A stretch of DNA of 64,000 nt from CBDCWT01 sp965223305 (GCA_965223305.1 CBDCWT010000066.1:1-64000); one strand, 5' to 3'. Shown: positions 45,192-55,234, counted from the stretch's first letter. Notes: a model not told the origin generated them from the letters alone. A program made the numbers and translations.

Positions 45192-45922
45192 TTGCCGAGA
45201 GCATTGATGGTTGCCGGGGCGTAGTAGAAACACTCGCCATGGCGGACGACTGCGACCACCGAGCCTGAAGTGAGCTAGACTTCTGAGTATTACAACCTAT
45301 TCTGCGTTCGGAGTGAAACGCTGAACGCGGCGTCAGCCGATGAAGCCGTTGCGGTTTCGGAGCTTGAGGTGCTGCCGTTTCTAGCGGTGGAGTGTCACAC
45401 AACACTGGGCGCAACGAGCCTGTAACCAAGGAACAATTCTCGGAGACTTCTACTCACCTCGGGTTCCGATGTCCGACATGTGACTTGAGTTTAGCGAAAG
45501 TGACAACCGTTACCAACGCCGTGCAAACGAGGTTTCCCCGCGATTCACGAGGACGGTCATGCAACCCGCTTTCGCGACCAACCAGCGAACCTTGTGGAGG
45601 CGTGGTTGGGCAGCTTCGGCGTGAGACTCGAACGCAAATCGATCGACGAAGCCGATGCACTGGAGGCTTGGTAAGGTCGGCGTGTTGCACCTCCCGCAGT
45701 TAGCCGACTGCAGGAGGTCGCATTGCCCCCCCCTACAAGCCGCTGTTTCCAACCTGCGCCGGTGAAACGCCGAGGGTGTGTGCTCGATGATTTTGGAATG
45801 CAATTTGCAATAGAGACTCACGAATCAGGAGCAACGAACTGCTACTCCATCGCTAACTCCCGGAAGAGCGTTGTGCGAATTCGCACAGGCGGCGCCCGGT
45901 GGTGTCGCTAAGGAGGCACAAA
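45192..45922. other. intergenic region, no gene supported
   Basis: Several short open frames exist on both strands but none has recognisable content. A stretch around 45550-45670 reads (in one frame) HATRFRDQPANLVEAWLGSF and may be a gene remnant, which I cannot assign. The 3' end holds the leader of the FG-GAP exoprotein, with an AAGGAGG ribosome site at 45910-45916. Confidence 0.5.
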
Positions 45923-48900
45923 ATGCACACTCGTTCTGTTTGGTCGCGGAGGTGCTGTTCGCGCTCGCCTCTGCTCCGCCGCAAGAGGTTCTTGCGGCCA
46001 TGCGTCGAAAGTCTCGAGCAGCGCCTCGTTCTGGCGGCGCCGGCGTCGAGTGTGTTCGGGGCACCGGTTGCCGATGCTGGCAACGATTTGTCACTAGTCC
46101 AAGTGGACCCACCCCCCCACTCCCATCAGGCGGAGGTATCGACTGACATTACTGCCACATTTAATCAAGAGATTGACGCAACTTCCGCAGACATCCAGTC
46201 GTTCGCCGTGCACTCGCGTCAACGGGGTCAGTTGGTCAACGCGTCCGCGACCGTTGGCGTGACGGGCTCGATTGTTACGCTCGACCCGGCAGTAGACTTC
46301 TTCCCAGGCGAGCTGGTGCAAGCGAGCATCACTTCCGGGATCGAGGAGTCAACTGGCTCAGCGGCCGAACCCCATGTCTGGGAATTCCGGACGGCGGTCT
46401 CTTCTGGTGTGGGTTGGTTCAGTTGGGGAGCGGGTGCCGGTGGTGGCCGCACCATGGATGTCGCACTCGGTGATTTGGACGGTGACGGTGATCTGGACAT
46501 CTTTGAGGCGAACTATCATCCGCTTGAGGCCGCAAACCGAGTTCGGTTGAACGATGGCGCGGGTCAATTCACCGATACGGGGCAGATGTTGGCCAATCAC
46601 AACAGCCTTCGTGTCTCGCTGGGGGACCTGGACAGTGATGGCGACCTGGACGCATTCGTTAACAGCGGTGGTCATGGTATCGAAGTTTGGCTGAACGACG
46701 GAAAGGCAACATTCAGTCTGAATGGACAGCAGCTGTACCCTCGCAGCAGTTCTTTTCACTCCGCTCTGGGTGATCTGGATGGTGATGGCGACTTGGATGC
46801 TCACATCGCTGGCGAAGTGTGGCTGAACGATGGTGCGGGCTTCTTCAGCGACAGTGGCCAGCGCGGCGGAGAATCCCGCGTACTCGGTGATCTGGATGAC
46901 GATGGCGACTTGGACGCCTTTGGCCGCAACGTGTGGCTGAATGATGGGACGGGTGTGTTCACCGACACGGGCCATGGCCTAGGGGATGAGACTCTTCATG
47001 TCGTCGACGCACTGGGCGACCTGGACGGCGACGGTGACCTGGACGCGCTGGCTTCGGACCAAGTGCTGCTAAACGATGGTCGAGGCGTTTTTGCGAATAC
47101 CGGTCAGGATCTTGGAAACTGCAGCCGCGGAACACTAGGGGACTTGGATGGTGACGGCGACCTGGACGCCTTTCTGAGGTGTGGATTGGAACACGTCCGC
47201 GCGTGGCTGAACGACGGAGCCGGTCACTTTACAGAGCGATGGGAAAACGACTTCTTCTACATTGACTTCATCAGTGCTGTCTCGCTGGGCGACTTGGATG
47301 GTGACCACGACTTGGATGCATTGGTCGCGACTTCTCGAGCCGGCAAGCGAGTTTTCTTGAACGAACCAACTGTGACACTGGGAGTCGATGATCAGGCAAT
47401 TCCAGAGGACGGCGGGAGGGCCACGTTTACCGCCACGCTGTCCCATGTCGCGACATCAGAAGTGATCGTTGATCTAGGTTTCGCCGGCACAGCGTCGAGC
47501 GATACCGACTACACCGTTTCCGGTACACAGATTGTGATCCCGGCAGGAGCCTTGAGTGGTTCCATCACGGTGTTGGTGATCGATGACAACCATGACGAAG
47601 GAGACGAGGAAATCACAGTTGCAGTCACGGATGTCACCGGCGCTGGGGAGGAGGCCATTCAAGTGGCCCGCACAACAATTCTCAATGATGATAAGCGAGT
47701 GGTGACACTGAGGGTAGATAATACGGCGATTCTCGAGGCGAGCGGAACTGCGGTATTCACTGCCACGCTATCCGAGCCCACCAGCAAGGATGTGACCGTG
47801 GTTCTGGACCTCCAGGGTACAGCAACGTTGCGTCTCGACTACATGGTCTCTGGAGGGGAGATATCGATCCCTGCCGGTAGCACCACAGGGTCGATCACAG
47901 TGACTGCTGTCGAAGATCAGATAGACGAAGTCAATGAAACGGTCATCGTCGATATTGCCTGGGTTGTCAATGCCGTCGAGTCCGGTCAGCAGCGAGTCAC
48001 CACGATAATCGCCGACAGCGATGAACACGTGCCGGTGCTGACCGATCCGGGACCCCAAACCATGTCGACAACACAGGACACACTCGAACTCACGCTAATG
48101 GCAACTGACGGCGACCCGGGTGACACCCTGGCTTACAGTGCTACGCTCGAAAGCGCCGAGTACTACTTGGACCTAAGCCTGGAACTGAGTGTCCACGGCG
48201 ATCTGTTTCTAAACTTTGGTGAGCTGCAGGAAAAGTGGTTGCTGGCCGGTGATGGGCAGACCTGGTACTACATCACTCCGGACGGGAACTTCTATCGTTG
48301 GTTGGGCGGTGGGGCCCTAAACCGAGAGCTCGTGGCCACCCTTTCGACGGCGACGTATGCCGATCCCTCGCTTTTGTATCGTGCTGAGCCTGGTGCCGGG
48401 GTGCCGGCGACCTCGAGGGTTTTTGGAAACGTCCTGACCATAGATCCTGACGATGGCTTCGTGGGCGCCTTTTCGGCGGTTGTCACCGTCTCTGATGGAG
48501 AACTCACTGACTCCGAAATGATCTTGATCTCTGTCGAGCCGAACGTAGCTCCAACACTTGCGAACACCGAAAACCAGTCACTGCCGACCACGCAGAGCAC
48601 GTTAAGCGTGCCATTGACTGCGACCGACCCAACCGGCGACCCGCTGGTATTTAGCGCCACAGTACACACTGGCGAGTACTACTTTGACCAAGCGATAGGT
48701 CTTAACTTCAGTGGCGATCTCCACCTCAACTGGAGCGGGAGTCTAAACGAAAAGTGGTTGCTGGGCGACGACGGCAACACGTGGTATTTCATCACACCCG
48801 ACGGAAGTCTCTGGCGGTGGCTGGGCGGCGATCGGGACATTGCTTCACACTCAGAACTTGTGGCCAAGTTTTCCCCCGCCACATATGTGGATCCGGCTCG

Positions 48901-49078
48901 GCTACATGATGCGCAAGCCAGCGTGACGCCAGATGCCATGGTTGTGGTCACCGGTGACATTCTGACGCTCGACCCCGGAGACGGCTTTGTGGGTATTTTT
49001 TCGTTGCTAATCGCCGTGACCGATAATGGTGGTCTCATCGATTCCCAATTGGTCCGCGTGGACGTTACTGCCCAATAA
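45923..49078 (+). CDS. LEPR-XLL-like exoprotein with FG-GAP and Calx-beta domains
   Basis: The start at 45923 is fixed by the perfect AAGGAGG at 45910-45916. Residues 1-40 are very basic and end in a LEPR-XLL-like motif (VESLEQRLVLAA). Then come a bacterial Ig-like domain (about 60-160), seven FG-GAP/VCBS units, each with a calcium-binding core such as LGDLDGDGDLDAF (46440-47340), two Calx-beta domains (GTASSDTDYTVSGTQIVIPA; about 47370-48030), and two cadherin-like domains, each carrying the EKWL/WYxITPDG/WRWLGG insertion that also occurs in the giant exoprotein. The 1051-residue protein is probably exported by the same route as the giant protein and works in calcium-dependent adhesion or surface structure. 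It has no catalytic domain. Confidence 0.85.
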   Translation: MHTRSVWSRRCCSRSPLLRRKRFLRPCVESLEQRLVLAAPASSVFGAPVADAGNDLSLVQVDPPPHSHQAEVSTDITATFNQEIDATSADIQSFAVHSRQRGQLVNASATVGVTGSIVTLDPAVDFFPGELVQASITSGIEESTGSAAEPHVWEFRTAVSSGVGWFSWGAGAGGGRTMDVALGDLDGDGDLDIFEANYHPLEAANRVRLNDGAGQFTDTGQMLANHNSLRVSLGDLDSDGDLDAFVNSGGHGIEVWLNDGKATFSLNGQQLYPRSSSFHSALGDLDGDGDLDAHIAGEVWLNDGAGFFSDSGQRGGESRVLGDLDDDGDLDAFGRNVWLNDGTGVFTDTGHGLGDETLHVVDALGDLDGDGDLDALASDQVLLNDGRGVFANTGQDLGNCSRGTLGDLDGDGDLDAFLRCGLEHVRAWLNDGAGHFTERWENDFFYIDFISAVSLGDLDGDHDLDALVATSRAGKRVFLNEPTVTLGVDDQAIPEDGGRATFTATLSHVATSEVIVDLGFAGTASSDTDYTVSGTQIVIPAGALSGSITVLVIDDNHDEGDEEITVAVTDVTGAGEEAIQVARTTILNDDKRVVTLRVDNTAILEASGTAVFTATLSEPTSKDVTVVLDLQGTATLRLDYMVSGGEISIPAGSTTGSITVTAVEDQIDEVNETVIVDIAWVVNAVESGQQRVTTIIADSDEHVPVLTDPGPQTMSTTQDTLELTLMATDGDPGDTLAYSATLESAEYYLDLSLELSVHGDLFLNFGELQEKWLLAGDGQTWYYITPDGNFYRWLGGGALNRELVATLSTATYADPSLLYRAEPGAGVPATSRVFGNVLTIDPDDGFVGAFSAVVTVSDGELTDSEMILISVEPNVAPTLANTENQSLPTTQSTLSVPLTATDPTGDPLVFSATVHTGEYYFDQAIGLNFSGDLHLNWSGSLNEKWLLGDDGNTWYFITPDGSLWRWLGGDRDIASHSELVAKFSPATYVDPARLHDAQASVTPDAMVVVTGDILTLDPGDGFVGIFSLLIAVTDNGGLIDSQLVRVDVTAQ

Positions 49079-49122
49079 GCAGCGCGTCTAGGACTAAGAA
49101 AAGAGCGACTCTGATCACGCTC

Positions 49123-50418
49123 TCAGCCAAACAGCTCGCGAATCGGCTGGCCGTGGTCCGTCAGCGGTACAGGGCGATCCCCGGCATAGAGCTCCAGCGA
49201 CGGATCGATTCCCAAGGCACAAGCGATCGTGGCGTGGAAGTCGGGAATCGAAACGCCTGGCCCGACCAGCTTCATTCCCAACTCGTCTGTCGCGCCAATG
49301 GTGATCCCGTTTCGCAAACCGCCTCCGGCCAGCACCATGCTGTAGCTTGTGGAGTGGTGGCCTCGCCCGCCACCACCGTCGAACTGAGCGGGTCGCCCGA
49401 ACTCGGTGGCCACCACGATCAGTGTCTTGTCCAGCATCCGCTGCGCCTCCAGGTCGGTGACCAACGCCGCCAAGGCCACATCCAACTCCTGGATCAACAG
49501 ATGCTGCTTAAGCTGTCCTTGCCGATGCGTGTCCCATCCCGAGCCGTTCACAAAGTTCAAATTGTGAGACACTTCGACGAACCGCACTCCAGCCTGGAGC
49601 AGGCGCCGGGACAGCAGACAACGCTGGCCGAACTCGCCGCCGTACACGTCGCGCAGAGAGTCCGCCTCCTGATCGAGCTGGAAAATTCGCTGGAACTCCG
49701 GGCCCGAGAGGCGCAGCGCCTCGTCGATCGCCTGGTCATAGTCCAGAATCGACTGTCCTCGCGACCGTCGCTCAAGATACTCTGTACGCAACTCGGTGAG
49801 CAGTCGCCCGCGCCGCGCCAATCGCTCGCGATCCAATCCACTCTCGCGAGTGAAACTGCTAGGCCCCGATCGGGTATCCGTCAGATACACCGAACCGGCC
49901 TTGGCTCCCAAGAATCCCGGACCGCGGGCCACGTTGGGAAATCCGATCAGCACGTAGGCCGGGATGCGGTCGTTGATCGCGCCTCGACAATGAGCAATCA
50001 ATGAACCGATCGAGGGATAAACAATCGTACCGCTCGTGGGACGTCCCGTGTGCACGAAGTTCGTCGCAGCCGCGTGATCGGGAAAACCCTCGTGGTGAAT
50101 TGACCGCACAATGTTAAAACGATCCAGCAAGTTGGCACATCGCGGCAGATATTCGCTGACTCGCGTCCCGGCAATGGCGGTTTCGATCGAGCCGTAGGCC
50201 GAGCCGGCCATCCTGGTTTGGGGATCCCCTCGACGCTTCGGATCCCACGTGTCAATGTGGCATGCGCCGCCGCCCAACCAGATGAAGATGCACTGCTCGG
50301 CGGTTCCTTGGGGAAACGGCACCTCGGCACGCGCATTCGCACTCACATGTGAGGCCAGCGATGCGGTCAAGCCCGTCGCTAGCGAACGTTTCAGGAAGTG
50401 ACGTCGGTTGGAGGTCAT
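49123..50418 (-). CDS. DUF1501 domain protein with Tat signal
   Basis: This 431-residue protein starts with a twin-arginine leader (NRRHFLKRSLATG, residues 4-16) and has the DUF1501 layout: CIFIWLGGGACHIDTWDPKR near residue 43, then a sulfatase/alkaline-phosphatase-like fold with GWDTHRQGQLKQHL, LIVVATEFGRPAQFDGGGGR and HHSTSYSMVLAGGGLRNG. DUF1501 proteins are very common in planctomycetes, always next to DUF1549/DUF1553 proteins, as here: it follows the DUF1553 gene by 41 bases on the same strand. The pair is exported and thought to act in polysaccharide degradation, but the reaction is unknown. Confidence 0.92.
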   Translation of the reverse strand: MTSNRRHFLKRSLATGLTASLASHVSANARAEVPFPQGTAEQCIFIWLGGGACHIDTWDPKRRGDPQTRMAGSAYGSIETAIAGTRVSEYLPRCANLLDRFNIVRSIHHEGFPDHAAATNFVHTGRPTSGTIVYPSIGSLIAHCRGAINDRIPAYVLIGFPNVARGPGFLGAKAGSVYLTDTRSGPSSFTRESGLDRERLARRGRLLTELRTEYLERRSRGQSILDYDQAIDEALRLSGPEFQRIFQLDQEADSLRDVYGGEFGQRCLLSRRLLQAGVRFVEVSHNLNFVNGSGWDTHRQGQLKQHLLIQELDVALAALVTDLEAQRMLDKTLIVVATEFGRPAQFDGGGGRGHHSTSYSMVLAGGGLRNGITIGATDELGMKLVGPGVSIPDFHATIACALGIDPSLELYAGDRPVPLTDHGQPIRELFG

Positions 50419-50459
50419 GAGTCGCTCTGCTTATTTAATGAGTTTCCATGCGCTGCCCA

Positions 50460-53400
50460 TTACGGTGCGAACCGCAACTCGGGCGAATTGATCATACTCC
50501 AAATCACGTCTTCCAGTCGCTCCCTCCAGCGAGGCTCGAGTTTTTGAGTTGGCGGATCTCCCTGGCGGACCAACTCTTGCAGCTCGAGCTTAATCTCGCT
50601 TGCTAACTCCTCCTGGTGCACCGACCAGGAGACCATCCCACGGCGATCCGGCGGAAGCGCCACCGGAGAGGCGTCGGGGCGTCGTCGAGCGGTAAAGCCG
50701 TCGGCGAGGACTTGCGCAATCAGCTCATGCTCGCGTCGTGTCGGCTCTCGTGTAAAGACCCTCAAATAAAGTTCGCGCACCAGCTTGTCTGGCCTCAAGT
50801 CCTCGCGGTCAGCCACAGCCGTTAGCGCGTGGTCGTCTGAAAGACGTGTCACGCGTCTGGCTAACAACCCATTGGCGAACTCAGCAGGCTGCAGTGCCGT
50901 CGGCGCGTCGGGCCGTTCGTTCACCGGGCTCTGCCTGGCGCCACGCCAACCAAACTGTTCCAAGAACGTGACAAAAGGCTGAGCGAACGGCAAGGCCAGA
51001 CTGGGACGATCCCGTTCGTTGGACGTTGACGTGAACATCCAAGCCCGCCGGGGGAACCCCAAGTGCAGCGACACGGTGCTGGGCCGCGCCCCGTCAATGT
51101 CGTTGGCCATCGGACCGGCATTGAACCTCTTTCCCGAGATGACGAACAAGGAATCCACCAGCTGCTCGGCGGTCAGCTTGCGTTGGGTCGGCCCGACGAA
51201 CAGCGCCGCCTCAGCGCCCGTCGCCTCTCGAACTGGCCTGCGAGCGTAAACGTCGGAGTTCAGAATCAAGCGCGCCGCATGCTTCAAGTCGTAGCCGCTG
51301 GCAACCAGCTCGCGCGCAAGCCAGTCAAGCAGCTCGGGATGCGACGGACGAGCCCCTTCCCAATCGTGCACCGGTTCGACGATACCCCGACCGACGTACT
51401 GCTTCCAAAGCCGGTTGACGATGACTTTGGCAAATCGCTGGTTCTGCGGCAGCGTGATTAGCGCGGCCAGTCGTTCGCGTGAATCGTCTGGGTCCCGAAG
51501 AACATGCGCAGGTACTGGCGCTGACATAACGTCGGCAAACGTCCAATTAGGAGCTACGGATTCGCCGGGCTTTAGAGTCACTTGAACAGCCATCCGCTGA
51601 AGTTCCTCAGGGCTCAAATTGACCGTACTGGTTTTGGGAACTTCCAGCGGAGCTCTCTCAAGCATGGCCGCCAGCGAGAATAGATCGCGTTGAGCCACGT
51701 CGTGATTCGGTGCGTCGTGGCAGCGGGCACATTGCATCTGGACGCCCAAGAAAGCTTGGCCCAAGATGTGCGCCTTGGCCGCCATCGGGACATCGTTCTC
51801 AGTGGCGAGGCGAAAGCCGGCCGGTCCACCGTAGTAGGGGCTGCCCTCCATCAGCACCAGCTCCGTCACAAACCGGTCCATGGGCTTGTTGTCCAGGAAC
51901 GATTCGTAAACCCACCAACGAAACGGACCGGTATTGTTGAGCGAAGGGTTAACGATGTTGGGGTTCTCGGCCAGCACATCCTGCCAGTACGCGACCCAAT
52001 GGTCGGCCCAGCCCGGATGTTCCAGCAGTCGGTCCACCATTCGGCTCCGACGCTGGCCCGGTGGGTCCGCCAAGTATTGCCTGATCTGTTGACGAGTCGG
52101 GACCACTCCGATCACGTCCAATGTCAGCCGGCGCAAGAACGCAAGATCATCGAGTGGTGCGTTGACTTCCAGCTCGGCCTGACTCAGTCGAGCGTCGATG
52201 AAGTGATCGATGGACAGCTCCGCCAGCTCACTACGGCCGACAAACTCACGAGCCAGTTGGTGACGCTCTTCCCAGTACTTCTCTTCGCCACGTGCCTGAT
52301 CACGGCGACGCTGCTGATTGCGGAGGACAAGCTCCCGACGGTTCTGCCGGACGAACGACTCCCAGCCCTCGTTCGTTAGCGGAACCGGACTGCCGAATCC
52401 GAGCACAGTGAAGTCGCCTGCCGGTGGGGCTAGGCTGACAGAAGCCTCTCCCATTTCGGGTCGGCGTTTCTTCAAACCGACTAATGTCTCGAAGCGGATA
52501 CGGTGCTGCCGCCCCTCACCGGTAATGTTGACAACCGCCTGACGATCGCCCCGTTGGAGCGGACGAATGTTGGGCCCGTGGCTGCGATCCAACTCCCAGA
52601 TGGGACCATTTGCCAAGGCGGTGATGGCATAGAACGGCGTCTGGGCAACGAGCTGGTCGTCGACAAACAGCCGTGCCGAGTCACGCGAACGGACAAGCAG
52701 CCGATGTCGACCCGCGGGGAGGTGGACGTCCGCCTGCATTCGGACCAGCAGCGGTGCCGGACGATCGATACGGACTCCGCGGGCCGAGTAGCGGTGAGGC
52801 AGTTCGGGCAGTGCGAAGGTTCGGGTCGTAAATGACTCGCGTAACTGCGGCGATCTGAATCTCCAGGACGCCTTGTCCGGGAGACCTTCCCAGATTTGCA
52901 CCAGGACCTGACCCTGTGGAAGCTCGACCACCACGGGCGCCGGTGATTGATAGGCGAAGCGAGCTCGAATACGGTCGGCATCGAGAACTCGCCGATAGAT
53001 CGCAATTTCGTCGAGACCACCCTCAAACGTGCTGGCCGCCTGGCCGCCCATGGAGGACGCGACCCAGACCTCGTCGTTATCCACGACTGGCGGGAGGGCC
53101 GTGGCCCCACCCAGGTCCCAGGTGCCCCGTGTGTGTTCGCCGTCAATGTACGCACGCAGGCTGTTGGCCTGACCGAACGTATAACTCAACGCAACATGAT
53201 GCCAGCCGTCCCCAACGCCCAGTACATCCGACGATGTCCAGCGATGATACGCGCTGTCGTCACCCGCACTGCGAAACAGAAACGTGAGTGCCGCACCACC
53301 GCTGACCGCCTTCAAGCGGAGCGCCCAGTTTTGATTGTCGCGATCGAAACCAGCCCGGTGCGTTCGCCCCTTGCCGATCAGATAGACGTACCCGTTCACC

Positions 53401-53771
53401 CGCTCGGGAGCAATCCAAGCTTCGATCGTAAGCGAATCATCCAGGCCAAAGTCCAACAAACTATCTTGCACCGGGTCCGCGATACGGAGATAACCTTGGC
53501 CCCGTTTCGCCTGGATGGCGCGATTGGAGGCATCAAAAAGCGGATACGCTGGTGCCGCAGGGCCCGATTGGATCGGGACGGTCCCGACCTCGCGCATCTC
53601 AAACTGGCCGATGTCGGCGCGCAAGCCACGCGTGTTGAACGACCAATAGGCTACGGGTTGGTCCTGTCGGATCAGCTCCGAGTAGCTGGCGGCGGGAGGA
53701 GCCGACGAGGCTGCGCAGCAGATAGTTGTCGCCAAGAGCCCCGTTAGCAGCAAGTCTTGCTTCATGAACAT
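50460..53771 (-). CDS. DUF1549/DUF1553 protein with LamG domain (planctomycete cytochrome-like protein)
   Basis: The 1103-residue protein begins with a signal peptide (MKQDLLLTGLLATTICCAAS). Residues about 30-270 form a LamG/concanavalin-like domain (SLTIEAWIAPERVNGYVYLI, GDGWHHVALSY, EGGLDEIAIYRRVL). A beta-rich linker follows, then DUF1549 (about 515-720, SIDHFIDARLSQAELEVNAP, with CARCH near residue 680, a single CxxCH heme-type motif) and DUF1553 (about 760-1090, FAKVIVNRLWKQYVGRGIVE, LTAEQLVDSLFVISG). It is first in the operon with DUF1501. The usual N-terminal PSCyt1 heme domain of many relatives is replaced by LamG. The role is probably binding and processing of extracellular glycans. 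Confidence 0.92.
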   Translation of the reverse strand: MFMKQDLLLTGLLATTICCAASSAPPAASYSELIRQDQPVAYWSFNTRGLRADIGQFEMREVGTVPIQSGPAAPAYPLFDASNRAIQAKRGQGYLRIADPVQDSLLDFGLDDSLTIEAWIAPERVNGYVYLIGKGRTHRAGFDRDNQNWALRLKAVSGGAALTFLFRSAGDDSAYHRWTSSDVLGVGDGWHHVALSYTFGQANSLRAYIDGEHTRGTWDLGGATALPPVVDNDEVWVASSMGGQAASTFEGGLDEIAIYRRVLDADRIRARFAYQSPAPVVVELPQGQVLVQIWEGLPDKASWRFRSPQLRESFTTRTFALPELPHRYSARGVRIDRPAPLLVRMQADVHLPAGRHRLLVRSRDSARLFVDDQLVAQTPFYAITALANGPIWELDRSHGPNIRPLQRGDRQAVVNITGEGRQHRIRFETLVGLKKRRPEMGEASVSLAPPAGDFTVLGFGSPVPLTNEGWESFVRQNRRELVLRNQQRRRDQARGEEKYWEERHQLAREFVGRSELAELSIDHFIDARLSQAELEVNAPLDDLAFLRRLTLDVIGVVPTRQQIRQYLADPPGQRRSRMVDRLLEHPGWADHWVAYWQDVLAENPNIVNPSLNNTGPFRWWVYESFLDNKPMDRFVTELVLMEGSPYYGGPAGFRLATENDVPMAAKAHILGQAFLGVQMQCARCHDAPNHDVAQRDLFSLAAMLERAPLEVPKTSTVNLSPEELQRMAVQVTLKPGESVAPNWTFADVMSAPVPAHVLRDPDDSRERLAALITLPQNQRFAKVIVNRLWKQYVGRGIVEPVHDWEGARPSHPELLDWLARELVASGYDLKHAARLILNSDVYARRPVREATGAEAALFVGPTQRKLTAEQLVDSLFVISGKRFNAGPMANDIDGARPSTVSLHLGFPRRAWMFTSTSNERDRPSLALPFAQPFVTFLEQFGWRGARQSPVNERPDAPTALQPAEFANGLLARRVTRLSDDHALTAVADREDLRPDKLVRELYLRVFTREPTRREHELIAQVLADGFTARRRPDASPVALPPDRRGMVSWSVHQEELASEIKLELQELVRQGDPPTQKLEPRWRERLEDVIWSMINSPELRFAP

Positions 53772-54059
53772 CCCCTACACACACCCGATAAGAGGCGACG
53801 CTCCGCCCGGGTAGTCGGCCAGGTTGCTGAGGCAACAACCTCCGAGCCATGAGTTCGTCCACCGAGGATCTCATGATAGCACAGGAGGCCTCAACGCGCT
53901 GAGTGGACTGCCTGCTGCGCTTCATCTAAGTGTCCAGGTGTGGCGGAGTCGCCCATGGTGCGGGGGTAGGCGGCATCGCCCCGCTGATGCGTTCCGCGAC
54001 GTCCAGCAACATCAGCCGACGGGGGCAATGGGCGTGAACGGCGGATGAGGCTCTGCGAG

Positions 54060-54190
54060 ATCAGCCGACGGGCGTTAGCCCGCGGTTCCATGTGCCTCGG
54101 CCTGCTGCGAAGCCGGATTGTGGTGCTACCGTCACACCCATCGGCAATGCAACCCCGTTTGAACCGCACGCTGGCGCGTGGCGGCTGATG
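54060..54190. repeat. REP-like element ATCAGCCG...CGGCTGAT, copy 1
   Basis: It starts ATCAGCCGACGGGCGTTAGC and ends in GGCGGCTGAT, with inner AACCGC arms. Copies with the CAGCCGCTGGGCGTTAGCCC form are at 59552, 60979, 61312 and 61645. Confidence 0.55.
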
Positions 54191-54298
54191 TTTAGGCGCC
54201 ACGCGCTCGACCAGCAAGCAACAGGACAAGACAGCGTGGCATCTGCGTTCTCCCTTTTTCCCAGCTGAAACGAATCGCGTTCCGCGAGATTCAGCGTC

Positions 54299-54480
54299 CT
54301 AACCCGAATTATTCACGAGCGATCTACTGCGAGGTCGTAAGTCCATCCGTGGCTTCGTCATGCTTCACAATTCTCCCTCGACGTATTGCTTCAATACGCC
54401 TGCGGAAGAATTGCTCGCCTTCCTTGCCACGAACGTACTTACAACCTCTCGCCGCGATCTTCATGAATAATCCGGGCTAA
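54299..54480. mobile_element. MITE-like palindromic element, copy 2 (182 bp)
   Basis: Near-identical to 21596-21777, with the same inverted-repeat ends and internal nested hairpin, and only a few substitutions (for example CATGAGCG to CACGAGCG and CTCGATG to CTCGACG). CTAA again flanks both sides. It ends next to the MarR gene and could supply its terminator or an RNA-level structure at the 3' end. Confidence 0.8.
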
Positions 54481-54482
54481 GG

Positions 54483-54992
54483 TCATTCTGTATCCGCACT
54501 GAGGACATGCGACTTCATGTTGCGTGTCATCGTGCGTAACCCTTCCTTAGCTGCTCGGACTTGGCTCGGGCTCATTCCTTCCTCAACGATCTGCCGAAGC
54601 TCATCGATTACGTCAAAGCACTTCCGTTCCAACGATCGCCCTCTGCGAGTCAACCGAATCCGCGTGGCGCGGCCGTCGGTCGGATCACGGCGGCGCGTGA
54701 TCAGTTTCTGCCTTTCCATCAACCGCACCAGCCTGGTTAGCGTTGTGCGCGACAGCTGTGTGCGTTCGATTAGATCTTGAATAATCACATCATCGCATTC
54801 GAACAGCGCAAACAAGACATGTCCCATCCCGGGCCGAACGGACGACGACAGGTCATGCTTTTCGAGTACTCGCTCTAGGAGAACTACATATGCGTAGAAC
54901 GCGCGACCGATACAAAAGAACGACTCTTCAAGAGCCGCCGGTGCCCGGCTCTGCCGGAGTTGTTCGCCTACTGGCCTGGTCGGCATTGGCAC
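54483..54992 (-). CDS. MarR-family transcriptional regulator
   Basis: This 169-residue protein has the MarR winged-helix layout: an N-terminal dimer helix (ESFFCIGRAFYAYVVLLERVL), the helix-turn-helix with LIERTQLSRTTLTRLVRLME near residue 95, and a wing with RDPTDGRATRIRLTRRG, followed by C-terminal dimerisation helices. MarR proteins are usually repressors released by small ligands. A palindrome AAACAACCGTACGGTCGTTT lies 67 bases upstream of its start and a similar one lies between the sulfatase and propeller genes, so it probably controls itself and those genes. The ligand is unknown; the nearby intradiol dioxygenase gene suggests a phenolic compound, but this is only a guess. Confidence 0.9.
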   Translation of the reverse strand: MPMPTRPVGEQLRQSRAPAALEESFFCIGRAFYAYVVLLERVLEKHDLSSSVRPGMGHVLFALFECDDVIIQDLIERTQLSRTTLTRLVRLMERQKLITRRRDPTDGRATRIRLTRRGRSLERKCFDVIDELRQIVEEGMSPSQVRAAKEGLRTMTRNMKSHVLSADTE

Positions 54993-55234
54993 AACCGCGT
55001 ACTGAATCGAAACCTATCTTGTGACCCGTGCGCGAATTCTAGCGTGAGGTGATTTGCAAAACAACCGTACGGTCGTTTACTCAAAGGCTCAGCAGGTAGC
55101 GGCGTATTATCGACCGCCGCTGTTCAGCAAGACACAGTACGACTCTGAAACGCAGTCCAGATGAGGCTGCCGCATGTTGTGAGTGCGCGACAAAGGTGAA
55201 CCGACTGGAGTCGCCCGCCTTTCGTCGGAGTTCT
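54993..55234. other. intergenic region upstream of the MarR gene, holding its palindrome
   Basis: No gene is supported. The palindrome at 55059-55078 lies here, and the downstream end of the sulfatase gene is at 55235. Confidence 0.5.
55059..55078. promoter_or_regulatory. candidate MarR operator (site A, upstream of marR-type gene)
   Basis: AAACAACCGTACGGTCGTTT is a 20-bp palindrome with one mismatch pair around the core ACCGTACGGT. It shares the 13-base text ACAACCGTACGGT with site B (reverse strand of 56953-56970). Such size and symmetry fit a MarR dimer site. Confidence 0.6.

Larger units (their letters stand above)
53772..54482. other. intergenic region with REP-like element and MITE copy 2
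   Basis: No gene is supported between the DUF1553 start and the MarR stop. It holds an ATCAGCCG-type REP element near 54060-54190 and the 182-bp MITE-like element that ends 3 bases before the MarR stop codon. Confidence 0.6.
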
